Below are positions 11,240 to 19,248 of a stretch of 64,000 nucleotides of DNA, piece after piece; the stretch's first letter is position 1; every line of letters starts with the position of its first letter. A program made the position numbers and the translations under genes. The DNA comes from Cordylochernes scorpioides (Eukaryota > Arthropoda > Arachnida > Pseudoscorpiones > Chernetidae). The notes beneath the pieces are model-generated. The model searched no databases and was not told the origin of the DNA. It saw nothing but the letters and a program-made list of their open reading frames with translations. The stretch lies in NCBI GenBank assembly GCA_030710605.1, contig CP092863.1, forward strand, positions 113,956,010-114,020,009, written 5' to 3'.

Positions 11240-11373
11240 TGTCGTAATTAGACGTACAAGAGCTCAAACTTGACCATGGCCAACAACAAATGTCCAATTT
11301 ATATATACATATTTTTTTACATAATAAGGCTTTAGATAATACAAATAATATTCACCTATTTACATAAACAACA
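11240..11373 (-). repeat. 5' LTR of the gypsy element (right end on + strand)
   Basis: Shorter partner of 7060-7226. The primer-binding-like TGGCGACGAGGATG lies just inside it on the minus strand. Confidence 0.8.
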
Positions 11374-12670
11374 GTTAATATATAGCGAGAAGTGTAGAGG
11401 ACTGTGCACAGATCCCCTGAGGTACACCAGCCCATGTTCTTCGGTCCTTGGAAAATGTTCCATTGACCCGAACCTTTATCCTTCTTCCCCTTAAGAAGTC
11501 TGCAATCCAGATTAAGGTTTTTCCTCTAACTCCGATGTTGTGCAGCCTTTCAAATAATTTCTTCCCTCGAACAAAAGGTGAGATCATATCCAGGAATACG
11601 GCCGTTGTCTTCTTTGGCGGTTTTTCCTAGAAATCTATTATTGATTGACAGAAGTAGAACGGTTTATCAGTTGTACAGTGTCTGGATCTTTAGGCAGTTT
11701 GGTAGAGGTTTATTCTATTATTGTTAGTGAGCCAGACTATGAGCCTAGAGTGGATAATTCATTCTGTTATTTTACAAAGTATGCTGGAAATAGTAATTAG
11801 CCGATAGTTCTTGCATTCCTTGGCATCTTTGTTTGGTTTCAGTTTTGGCACTATAATTGATATCTTCCAAATCTTTGGTAGTTTACCAGTTTGCCATGAA
11901 ATGTTCAGTATTCGTAGGAGTTGATTTTTAGCTTCGTCTCCAAAGTGTTTAATCATTTGACCAAAGATTAGAGCATCTCCAGGTGACATCTTGGATTTAA
12001 CTTTCCTATTGATAAGTTTATCTCAATCAGTGTGAAGTCTCTCGAGTAAATATCTTTTTGATGGTAATTTCTTGCTTGTTTAACTAACCTGTTTACATTA
12101 TTTTTTAGAGTCCTGCCTTCATTCTTATAGCTGAGTCTGGACGTGCTTGAAAGATATTCAGCAATTATTTCAGCCTTCTGTTTGTTCGTTCTCGCTATTC
12201 ATATCGGTTAGAGTATTGGAGGATTAGTGCTGGTTTTGATTGTTTTATAACACAAATATATTCCAGTGATGGCTTTCCTTTTTGGATCAATTTTATCGCA
12301 GAATTCTGCCCATTTATTTCTCTTGTTTGAATATCCAAATTTCTTGTTCTATTTGGTGCTTAATTTCAATGAGTTCCTTTATGATTTCTTCTGTTTTATT
12401 TGTTTTAAGAAGTTCATTGATATTGTCTCTCTCTGCAATCATTGCCTCGATATTGTGGTCCTTCCAGTAAAGTATTCACAGGTCTTTACGTCTACCTCTA
12501 GGTATCGATACTTTTGCAGCTTTGGATATGTTCGAAGAGAATTTTTCCATTTTTTTGTCAATCGTTCTGTGATTTAATTCTTCGTTGCACAGTTCTTTAA
12601 GCTTTTCTGTGAATTTTTTCCAGTGTTCTTTTATTCTGTTGGAAATTCTCAATTTTGAATTTTAGGGTTG
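11374..12670 (-). pseudogene. LINE ORF2: endonuclease-RT linker and first half of reverse transcriptase
   Basis: From 12.67 down to 12.2 kb the minus strand encodes a lysine-rich linker. RT motifs follow: SPGDALIFGQMIKHF, KIWKISIIVPKLKPNKDAKE and NYRLITISSILCKI around 11.76-11.99 kb. Next come FLRGRRIKVRVNGTFS and AGVPQGICAQSSTLLAIY at 11.38-11.59 kb, the PQG motif. Frameshifts near 11.6-11.75 kb divide it. The sequence stops at the gypsy LTR at 11373 and continues at 7059. RT motif C (the xxDD box) would fall at this junction; I did not identify it with certainty. Confidence 0.75.
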
Positions 12671-13023
12671 TTAAAAATGTCTGTGGTCACTGATTGCACT
12701 TTTCAGAATTTTCCATTGTGTTGTGGGTGCGATGTTGTAATTTATCGTAGTGATGTCTATTGCGGATTCTGTGCCTGTGGACTTGGAAAGATAGGTGTTC
12801 TTTTCGTTATTTAACGGTGTAAAGTCGAGGTCGGTTAGCATGTCCTCAACCTGCTGACCTTTGTTATCCTGGACAGGTGATCCCCAAGTTGGTCTTTCGG
12901 CGTTAAAATCACCAAGTATGATTGCGATATCCGAAGACGCTTCACTTAATGTCTCTATCAGGCCTGTATTGATGCTAGTATTATCGTGGTCATAAACATT
13001 TATGATTGGAATTGTTTTATCTG
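12671..13023 (-). pseudogene. LINE ORF2: C-terminal part of APE endonuclease
   Basis: The minus-strand frame reads IPIINVYDHDN, then IILGDFNAERPTWGS with the catalytic GDFNA box, and ends ISDHRHF, the SDH box that completes the APE active site. This is the direct continuation of the part at 16.7-17.06 kb. The open frame formally starts at 13051, but bases above 13023 belong to the inserted LTR element. Catalytic residues look intact although the gene is broken. Confidence 0.8.
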
Positions 13024-13218
13024 TGTCGTGTTCTACGACAAGAATTAACACGAGACGATTTCACACTAAAGAAAACTCTGACTTTATTACTTTTCCTAGC
13101 TATATATATACATCGCGCTTCTCGCGGACATGCAAATATAACAACCTTTCATAAGAAACATAATGTAAAAATATATAAAACAAAACAATACTATGCAAAT
13201 ATCTCGCGGTATGCGACA
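13024..13218 (-). repeat. 3' LTR of the kinase-carrying element
   Basis: 195 bp. On the minus strand it carries TATATATATA and an AATAAAG, suitable as promoter and polyadenylation signal. The last ~38 codons of the element's ORF run into it. Confidence 0.9.
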
Positions 13219-16200
13219 GACTCCCCCCCCATGACCTCTCATCACTCCTGTGATGAGACTCCTGGTGGTTCAATGATTTTTCTAGGTCTTCCAACTTTTC
13301 TCTTTTCCCAATAATCTTTTTAGGCCTACCAACTTTTCTGGCACAAAGAGCCGAGTATTCAGGATAGATTTGATCATGTCGATAGTACTTCCATTCAGCA
13401 CTTTCTCCGTTCTCCACATCACATCGAACAAATAGACCTGGAAGATGATAACGATAGTAACCAGCTGTATGAATAATAGGCGTTTTCAACAGATTATAAA
13501 CCCTAAAATCTTCTTTAGTTTTCTTATCTCTTGATTTCTTAACAGATTTACAAAGTCTATCATGATGTTTCTGCATCATTACTTCAATAAGTGCTGTAAA
13601 AATGATTATCTTATCTTTAAGATCAAATTCAAAGATACTTAACAATGTTAACTTTTCGTTAATGGTAGTATTAACTGTCTCCAAATGTCTTCGCATTATT
13701 TCAGAAGCAGTATAACAGTTGTTATCTGTATTGTCAATAAATTTTGCTAGGCATATTAGAAGTTTGCTTAAAGGCCCCTCAAGAATTTGATTTCTAAGCA
13801 TGGATTCAAATTGAGATGGACCAATAACTTCAGGAAGACCTAACTTTTCACGAAAACCATTCAGGAATTCAAGAATATACATAAAATCTGCAAAATATTC
13901 TTTAAAAGGTAGACAATCTATAGAATTAAGTTCTGGTAACTGAATCTTATCATCTCTTGTTGATTTTCTTTTCTCTAATCTCATTTTCCTAACAATACCT
14001 GCCATTTTCTTTTTAAAAGCATCGCTTCGTTCGATTTCATCCCATCTACACTTAGAACCATCAATAATATAAGATGCAGGAAGAAGTTCATCATCTTTTG
14101 TAATAATTTCTTCAATTATATGGATTTTACCTTCCTCTTTATCTCCGTCTTTAGAATTCACTTTATCAGGTTTCTGAAGAGGCTCCATAGTGTAAGGGAT
14201 GCAATTGTCCTTTTTTGCTGGTTTACTTACGTCTTTAAGATATGCCAGAACAGGCTCGTCATAGGGTGGGATGCAATACACTTCCAGGCAATTTTCGAGT
14301 AATTCCATCTTCGGTCTAGTTGGTCTGCCTATTTTGACATACCACTTCTGGGTTCGAAGTAGCTGCAGGTAACGATAGAACCTCGTGGCCTCTAAAGTAA
14401 AGGATAAAACATCCCCCCCAATCATGGCAATGTCACGTAGTCCTTTCTTTGTCCAATTCGCTTTCACAACTTCCTCGTATATATCTACAGGAGATCCTCT
14501 TTGTTCAACAGATTCCGGTTCATGGAATTCAAGAATTGCCAAATCTTTTAAGATTTGAATTAAACCCTCATACAGTTGTAGAGATGTAGTTACTCTTGGC
14601 AGTTCAGGTAGTGCTGCACGAAGTTCCAAACTCGTATTTATCATTTCAAAATAGAGTCCACTCAGCATAAATAGACTCCCTCCTGAATACTCAGCTGGAC
14701 ATGGTCTCTTTCCATATTCACTAATCATCCTTTGTCTATAATCTATATCCTTAATACACCTGGCATTCCCAAAATCGATTACTTTAGCAATATATCCAAG
14801 AGTTGGGATTTTAATCTTTTTTGAAGCTACTTCATATTTGATTAGTTTCTCTTCTGTTTCTGCAACTAGAACATTGTTAATATGAAGATCATCATGTAAA
14901 AGTTCAATTTCCTCTTCACCAATTGCAAAAATTATACAAATCTGGCGAAATAATACTAATAAGTTTTCATATGAAAGTCTCGATTTGATAGCCGTTTCGA
15001 GAGTTATTCCTCCATATTCCATTAGGAAAACAAAATAATTTTTTCGTTCTCCTTCACAATAGTAAGGCCATGGTTTTCCTTTTTCAAAGATATTTATGAG
15101 AAGCCTAAACGTCTTTTCAGTATCTTTAACAAGCATAAAGGAATATGGATAACATAACTTGACCTGACCATTTTTTAGGGTTCTTAAGGAATTGTAGATG
15201 GCCAATTCATTTCGTAAATCATCAATGTCATATTTATCAAGCATGCTTTTTTGCATCTGGCTGAATTCTTTAGCATAAATCCAAACTTTTTGGCAGCGTG
15301 TTAACTTCTTTAATATTAACAAACGACGTCTTGCGTGATTGCCTTTATTGAAATCACCTATTCCTAATTTCATATTTCTTTTTTCACCGCTTGTTTGAAA
15401 CGAATAGATTCCTTTCTTGAGAGTTTCCAATAGAGTATCGTAACAAGGTAGCTCTCTCAAAGCTTCTTCGCCGGTACCAGGCTTTGGTTCTTTTTTGCCA
15501 GTACCAGACTCCTTAGTAGGTTCTTTTTCGCCAGTACCAGACTCCTTAGTAAGTTCTTTTTTGCCAGTACCAGACTCCTTAGTAAGTTGAGAATCGTCAA
15601 TTGCAGACTTTTCGTCTGAAGGCTTAGAGTTATCGTCTGCAGGCTTAGAGGTATCGTCTGCAGGCTCAGAGTTATCGTCTGCAGGCTTAGAGGTATCGTC
15701 TGAAGGCTTAGAGGCATCGTCTGAAGGCTTAGAGGCATCGTCTGAAGGCTTAGAGTTATCGTCTGCAGGCTTAGAGGTATCGTCTGCAGGCTCAGAGGCA
15801 TCGTCTGAAGGTTTAGAGGTATCGTCTGCACTTTCAGTTTCTATAACTGACTTTTTATCAACTTGAGACTTTTGACTTTCCCCAACTTGAGTGAAAGTGG
15901 CATCATCAAGATCACAGAGTCCTGCATTATCTGCATCAATATCAGCAATAACATCCTCTTTCGTAAGAGACTCTGCACTTTCAGTTTCTATAACTGAATT
16001 TTTCTCAACTTCGGCTTTTTCACCCTCTTCAACTTCAACATAATTTTTTTCAACTTCAGCCCTTTCACTTTCATCTGCTTCAACGAATTTTTTCTCAACT
16101 TCGGCTTTTTCACTTTCTTCCGTTTCTACAACTGAATTTTTCTCAACTTCGGCTTTTTCATTTTCTTCAACAACAGACTTTTTTTCAACGTCAGCCTTTT

Positions 16201-16537
16201 CACTTTCATCTGCTTCAACGGATTTTTTCTCAACTTCGGAAAGTAAGTCCATGATCAAACGTTGCTGCTTCACCATCGTACTGATTTCAGACTTTTCAAG
16301 ACTCTCTAGAGACTCAATATTTGCCTCTTCTTTCTCCTCTTCTTCATCTTCAACAATTGAATATTTAAGATATTCTTTTTGTTCATAGTAATCCTCTTCG
16401 CTGAGATATTCTTCTCTCTTATTTCCACAAAGAATGCTCATCATTAAGCTTTGCTGATCAGCCATCGTCTTGATGAGGCTTTCCAGGGAAGGTCTTGAGG
16501 ATCCTTCACCTCTTCGTCCTGTCGTCGGCTGCGCCAT
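13100..16537 (-). CDS. Haspin-like protein kinase with acidic repeats and a DDT-like domain, carried by an LTR element
   Basis: About 1145 residues, starting at the ATG that overlaps the primer-binding site (MAQPTTGRRGEG). A longer reading would need a GTG inside the LTR. Residues 1-230 are acidic and repetitive (EKAEVEKKSV units). Residues ~236-312 are 7-residue repeats (SKPSDDA, SKPADDN) and ~313-355 are KESGTGKKEPT-type repeats. Residues ~385-680 form a kinase fold. The lysine is in IYAKEF (423), the helix-C glutamate in RNELAIYNSL, the catalytic loop HDDLHINNVL at 548-557 and DFG at 588-590. The text MEYGGITLE, the insert KYEVASKKIKIPTLG before IDFG, and HxDLHxxNVL are haspin-like. Haspin phosphorylates histone H3 Thr3. 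Residues ~870-930 (FADFMYILEFLNGFREKLGLP) resemble a DDT domain of BAZ-type remodelling subunits. A GRPKK basic motif lies near 1070. The tail beyond ~1107 is LTR-encoded. Domain calls are motif-based; kinase fold very likely, haspin likely, DDT fairly likely. Confidence 0.75.
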   Translation of the reverse strand: MAQPTTGRRGEGSSRPSLESLIKTMADQQSLMMSILCGNKREEYLSEEDYYEQKEYLKYSIVEDEEEEKEEANIESLESLEKSEISTMVKQQRLIMDLLSEVEKKSVEADESEKADVEKKSVVEENEKAEVEKNSVVETEESEKAEVEKKFVEADESERAEVEKNYVEVEEGEKAEVEKNSVIETESAESLTKEDVIADIDADNAGLCDLDDATFTQVGESQKSQVDKKSVIETESADDTSKPSDDASEPADDTSKPADDNSKPSDDASKPSDDASKPSDDTSKPADDNSEPADDTSKPADDNSKPSDEKSAIDDSQLTKESGTGKKELTKESGTGEKEPTKESGTGKKEPKPGTGEEALRELPCYDTLLETLKKGIYSFQTSGEKRNMKLGIGDFNKGNHARRRLLILKKLTRCQKVWIYAKEFSQMQKSMLDKYDIDDLRNELAIYNSLRTLKNGQVKLCYPYSFMLVKDTEKTFRLLINIFEKGKPWPYYCEGERKNYFVFLMEYGGITLETAIKSRLSYENLLVLFRQICIIFAIGEEEIELLHDDLHINNVLVAETEEKLIKYEVASKKIKIPTLGYIAKVIDFGNARCIKDIDYRQRMISEYGKRPCPAEYSGGSLFMLSGLYFEMINTSLELRAALPELPRVTTSLQLYEGLIQILKDLAILEFHEPESVEQRGSPVDIYEEVVKANWTKKGLRDIAMIGGDVLSFTLEATRFYRYLQLLRTQKWYVKIGRPTRPKMELLENCLEVYCIPPYDEPVLAYLKDVSKPAKKDNCIPYTMEPLQKPDKVNSKDGDKEEGKIHIIEEIITKDDELLPASYIIDGSKCRWDEIERSDAFKKKMAGIVRKMRLEKRKSTRDDKIQLPELNSIDCLPFKEYFADFMYILEFLNGFREKLGLPEVIGPSQFESMLRNQILEGPLSKLLICLAKFIDNTDNNCYTASEIMRRHLETVNTTINEKLTLLSIFEFDLKDKIIIFTALIEVMMQKHHDRLCKSVKKSRDKKTKEDFRVYNLLKTPIIHTAGYYRYHLPGLFVRCDVENGESAEWKYYRHDQIYPEYSALCARKVGRPKKIIGKREKLEDLEKSLNHQESHHRSDERSWGGSLSHTARYLHSIVLFYIFLHYVSYERLLYLHVREKRDVYI
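13219..13232 (-). promoter_or_regulatory. Polypurine tract of the kinase-carrying element
   Basis: Minus strand ATGGGGGGGGAGTC immediately before the 3' LTR; the eight G are encoded within the ORF as glycines. Confidence 0.7.
15470..15602 (-). repeat. 33-bp coding repeats (KESGTGKKEPT units) in the kinase ORF
   Basis: Three to four in-frame 11-residue units directly following the 7-residue array, highly charged and likely unstructured. Confidence 0.85.
15610..15830 (-). repeat. 21-bp coding repeats (7-residue units) in the kinase ORF
   Basis: About ten in-frame units of the type SKPSDDA / SKPADDN / SEPADDT. Length stays a multiple of three. A frame on the same strand, offset (15457-15831), reads as LSLQTIP repeats and is a shadow of this array. 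Confidence 0.9.
16518..16536 (-). promoter_or_regulatory. Primer-binding-like site of the kinase-carrying element
   Basis: Two bases inside the 5' LTR the minus strand reads TGGCGCAGCCGACGACAGG. TGG at the start matches a tRNA CCA end, and TGGCGCAGYCG resembles sites that some insect gypsy elements pair with tRNA-Ser. It overlaps the ATG of the ORF (ATGGCGCAG). Confidence 0.55.
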
Positions 16538-16538
16538 T

Positions 16539-16734
16539 TGTCGTGTTCTACGACAAGAATTAACACGAGACGATTTCACACTAAAGAAAACTCTGACTTT
16601 ATTACTTTTCCTAGCTATATATATACATCGCGCTTCTCGCGGACATGCAAATATAACAACCTTTCATAAGAAACATAATGTAAAAAATATATAAAACAAA
16701 ACAATACTATGCAAATATCTCGCGGTATGCGACA
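16539..16734 (-). repeat. 5' LTR of the kinase-carrying element
   Basis: 196 bp; identical to 13024-13218 by eye except for one extra A in an A run. Confidence 0.9.
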
Positions 16735-17060
16735 ATCTGTAAGATAGATTTTATTGCCTGAGCTTCTGTCGTGCTTTCTCTAGGCATACCCCGATTATAG
16801 GCGATTTCCTCAAATTTGATTTCTAGAGTTTTAATCAAAACGGCAAGTCCTCCTGCGAATTTTCCCGGTCTGTCCTTTCGTAGTGTTGTATAATCTTTGA
16901 TATTGAATCTCAGATTCTGATTCAATATTGTCTCCTGCGGACAAGTAATATGTACATTGTTGTCACAGAGAAGACAAGTCAGCTCTTTATTTTCCTCTGG
17001 GTACCATTTATATTGAGTTGTAGTAGATTTAATTGTGTCCTCGTAGTAGATTTCTCATCA
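16735..17060 (-). pseudogene. LINE ORF2: N-terminal part of APE endonuclease
   Basis: The minus strand reads LNLLQLNING, the usual opening of an APE-type LINE endonuclease, near 17040. It then reads NQNLRFNIKDYTTLRKDR and GGLAVLIK, matching the family pattern of a Y-x-x-x-R-x-D-R box followed by a glycine-rich GG.A.LIK box. The frame is shifted within the stretch. It stops at the LTR-element boundary at 16734 and resumes at 13023, one base out of frame relative to this side. In the family this domain nicks target DNA to prime reverse transcription. Confidence 0.7.
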
Positions 17061-17263
17061 TGAGCTCGAGCTGCAGCTCCTGACGCGGCAGTTACCCCGG
17101 AAGCGGTAGCATTACTGGAGATATCAGTTTTGCTCTTCATTTGAAAATGGGTGCCGTTGCAACGTTAGTCATCTTGGAAACGAACAAGAATTTGGTCAAA
17201 TATTCCAAGGGCCCAGGGGGGACCGCAAGGAGGTGTGGTCGGACTTCTCCCCTTCCCCCTGGA

Positions 17264-18350
17264 ATGCCGTCACTACAGGATAAAGCACTCTTGGTGAATT
17301 TTTTAAATTGTGGTTCAGAATCTGCCACTGAAGCTTTACGAGCGTTTCGTTCCTTTAAATATATTCGAAGCGGTAAAGGACCAATGAGTTGCTACTCTCT
17401 AAAGCGATTGATTAAAAGTTTAGAGAAAACTGGATCTCTGGAAGCAAAACCTCGGAGTGGAAGACTATCGACATGCAAGTCAGTGGCTGTTACGGTTTTG
17501 CAGAATGCTGAAGCTATTGAAACGTTATCCACGTATGGAGAAGTAAGTGCTAGACAAGTTTCTCGACAAACGGGGATTTCGTATGGAACAGTTTGGAGAG
17601 AACATACATTTAGAATTTTTCTATAAAAATACCCTAACAATATTCAAAGTTTTCACAAGTTGAAAGTCAGCGATTTTGAGAAGCGTCAAGAATTCGCTGC
17701 ATGGGTTTTCCGGCAAATTGATATTGATGAAAACTGGTTGTCAAATATTCTAAGAACAGATGATGCTCACTTTTATCTGAAGGGAGAATTTAACATTGAA
17801 AAATGCCTCATATTGGCAACAGAAAACCCTAGGATTTTTACAGAAATACCCCTTCATCAGCCCAGAGTTACAGTTTTGTGTGGGTTCACTTTTACTTGTA
17901 TTATTGGGCCATTTTCTTTGAAAATATCAATGGAAGAACTTTTAAAACCGTTTTGTAACTGGTGAACGTTATGTTCAACTTTTGAGAGAAAAGGTTATTC
18001 CCATATTGCAGGACAGACAAGCACTAAGCGAAATAACATCCATGTAAGATGGAGGACCTCCTCATATCTCCCGCGGTGTCAAACAATTGCTGAAGGATAC
18101 GTTCGGTGAAATTCGTTGATAAGTCGCCACTTTATATACCAGTGGCCTCCAATATCACCAGACTTGACGCCTTACAATTTCGGTTATGGGGGTACATTAA
18201 GTCGCGTTTTTATCGATGCCGGCCTACCACTTTGGCCATGTTGAAGGCTTCTATCAGATGGCACGTTTTATAAATTTCAACTATTTGTGACCATTCTGTC
18301 ATCTATCGTCTGCAGGCGGTGTTTGAGAATGAAGGGCGCCACATTGAGCA
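17264..18350 (+). pseudogene. DUF4817-type Tc1/mariner transposase, degenerate
   Basis: Starts MPSLQDKALLV at 17264, the usual opening of this family. A helix-turn-helix region follows with RSGKGPMS, KRLIKSLEKTGSLEAKPRSGR and SARQVSRQTGISYGTVWR. A stop near 17625 ends the first frame. The second piece (17660-17965) holds WLSNILRTDDAHFYLKGEFN with the first catalytic aspartate, then ATENPR, LHQPRVTVLCGFT and IIGPF. Beyond 17.97 kb further pieces in shifted frames read RYVQLLREKVIP and WPPISPDLTPYNF, the last holding the second catalytic region. Several stops and shifts make it dead. It lies just inside the right inverted repeat, consistent with being this element's own transposase. A frame starting upstream at 17141 includes the LINE target duplication and is not the true start. 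Confidence 0.8.
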
Positions 18351-18825
18351 AGGATTGTGAGCTAATACAAAAGAGAAGGCAGTTACCTCATGTGTTATAT
18401 TTTGCAGCTCTTTGTTTTGGGTTATGGGAATAATATGTGCTGTCCTTACACTTTGTGTAATTTTTTTGTTTGTCATTTGCCCACATCTTATATTATGTCG
18501 TGCAGGCCAAAGTGTTATAACTTCTCGAATAACTCTGGTATACACAATTTTACCCCTTATGTTTAGTTTATCGCTTTTCGCTCATTAGAAGAAATAGCAT
18601 AAGGAATAATCTCTGTATCCCCCTCAACTTTAGAAATTTTGCGCAAAAGATAATACAAAATGATTTTACTACCACGTTTTTCAACGCAAAAGGTCGATTT
18701 AAAAATGATTTTAGCACGAAATCCTATTAGTAGTGCCATCATAATTTTTGGTACTATATTAGCATTTCAAAAATCGTGTATTGATATCAGTAGTTATTTT
18801 CAAACATTCAATCTATTTCACAAAA

Positions 18826-19246
18826 CTCCATCTAAAATATAAATATTTTTTGCTACATGTTTTAATTTGCATATACCTATTTTACATATCTCAGATTGTA
18901 TTTAAAAATCGTCAACCATTTCTTCTAACTTTTGGCGAAATGGTGTTTTATTAATTTATCATTTGATATTATTAGGGTTCTTTCCTGGTATTCAAAAAGG
19001 AAAAATACGTGTCGTTCAGTTATATTTTTCAATTTATCAAACAATTTGGCCGCTGAATCACTGATTCTGGTAGAGCGCCATCTAGCGAATAAGGTTGTAA
19101 CTAAAATCAATTTCGAATTTTTCATCATTTGCCATAAAAAAATCCCATTGCACTCTGAACACAATGGTGTTTATCGCATTGCTCTAGCGCAAATATTCGC
19201 GGAGTTATTAATTTTTAAAGTTGTGCGGGACTTTTGGATCACCCTG
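18826..19246 (-). repeat. Right terminal inverted repeat of the mariner-like element
   Basis: Inverted partner of 5398-5824, followed by TA at 19247-19248. Confidence 0.85.
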
Positions 19247-19248
19247 TA

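Larger units (their letters stand above)
7060..11373 (-). mobile_element. Ty3/gypsy LTR retrotransposon, minus strand, degenerate
   Basis: It is bounded by related LTRs (7060-7226 and 11240-11373) that start TGTCGTAATTAG and end AACAACA. Read on the minus strand, the primer-binding site beside the 5' LTR is TGGCGACGAGGATG and a purine tract GGCGGGAGATG precedes the 3' LTR. Gag, protease, RT, RNase H and integrase follow in gypsy order, all broken. The LTRs differ by a ~32-bp indel and substitutions, so this is an old insertion. The flanks give no clean target duplication (GTTG against GTTA at best). It interrupts the LINE RT. Confidence 0.85.
13024..16734 (-). mobile_element. Non-autonomous LTR retrotransposon carrying a kinase ORF, minus strand, very young
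   Basis: Two LTRs, 13024-13218 and 16539-16734, differ by what appears to be a single A in one A run. Both have TG...CA ends (minus strand TGTCGCATAC...GAACACGACA). The element is flanked by ATCTG at 13019-13023 and 16735-16739, a 5-bp target duplication. Inside the 5' LTR on the minus strand lies TGGCGCAGCCGACGACAGG, a plausible primer-binding site of the TGGCGCAGYCG kind. Immediately before the 3' LTR lies ATGGGGGGGGAGTC, a polypurine tract. No gag, protease, RT, RNase H or integrase is visible; the internal space is one long reading frame. Transposition machinery must therefore have come from elsewhere. It sits inside the endonuclease of the LINE at 5944-17135. Confidence 0.9.
5944..17135 (-). 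mobile_element. LINE with APE endonuclease, RT and RNase H, minus strand, split by two LTR-element insertions
   Basis: Read on the minus strand, pieces of one LINE ORF2 follow in order from 17.1 kb down to 5.95 kb. They are the endonuclease start, endonuclease end, RT first half, RT second half, RNase H and C-terminal tail. The flanks share TTCATTTGAAAA (5932-5943 and 17136-17147), a likely 12-bp target duplication. The RNase H domain suggests the I/LOA/Ingi-like side of LINE diversity. Two younger LTR elements interrupt it at 7060-11373 and 13024-16734. It carries scattered frameshifts and stops and is not functional. Confidence 0.75.
5398..19246 (+). mobile_element. Tc1/mariner-superfamily element (DUF4817-type) expanded to 13.8 kb by nested insertions
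   Basis: The ends are CAGGGTGATCCAAAAGTCCC at 5398 and its reverse complement ending at 19246, each flanked outside by TA (5396-5397 and 19247-19248), the superfamily's target duplication. The inverted repeats are unusually long, about 420 bp each. A degenerate transposase of the matching type lies at 17264-18350 beside the right repeat. Everything between about 5.94 and 17.13 kb is accounted for by later insertions: a LINE, and within it a gypsy element and a kinase-carrying LTR element. Without these the element would be about 2.7 kb. That the repeats and the transposase belong together is inferred from position and family type. Confidence 0.8.

Noticed and set aside
15457..15831. Open frame of LSLQTIP repeats on the minus strand
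   Set aside because: Same strand as the kinase ORF but out of frame; a product of the 21-bp coding repeats.
13100..16537. Interpretation of the kinase ORF as an ordinary host gene that happens to lie between repeats
   Set aside because: The ORF starts in the primer-binding site, ends in the 3' LTR and the whole unit is flanked by a 5-bp duplication inside a LINE, so it is part of the mobile element.
16470..16694. Plus-strand frames over both kinase-element LTRs
   Set aside because: Formed by the LTR sequence and the antisense of the ORF; duplicated at 13006-13314 for that reason.
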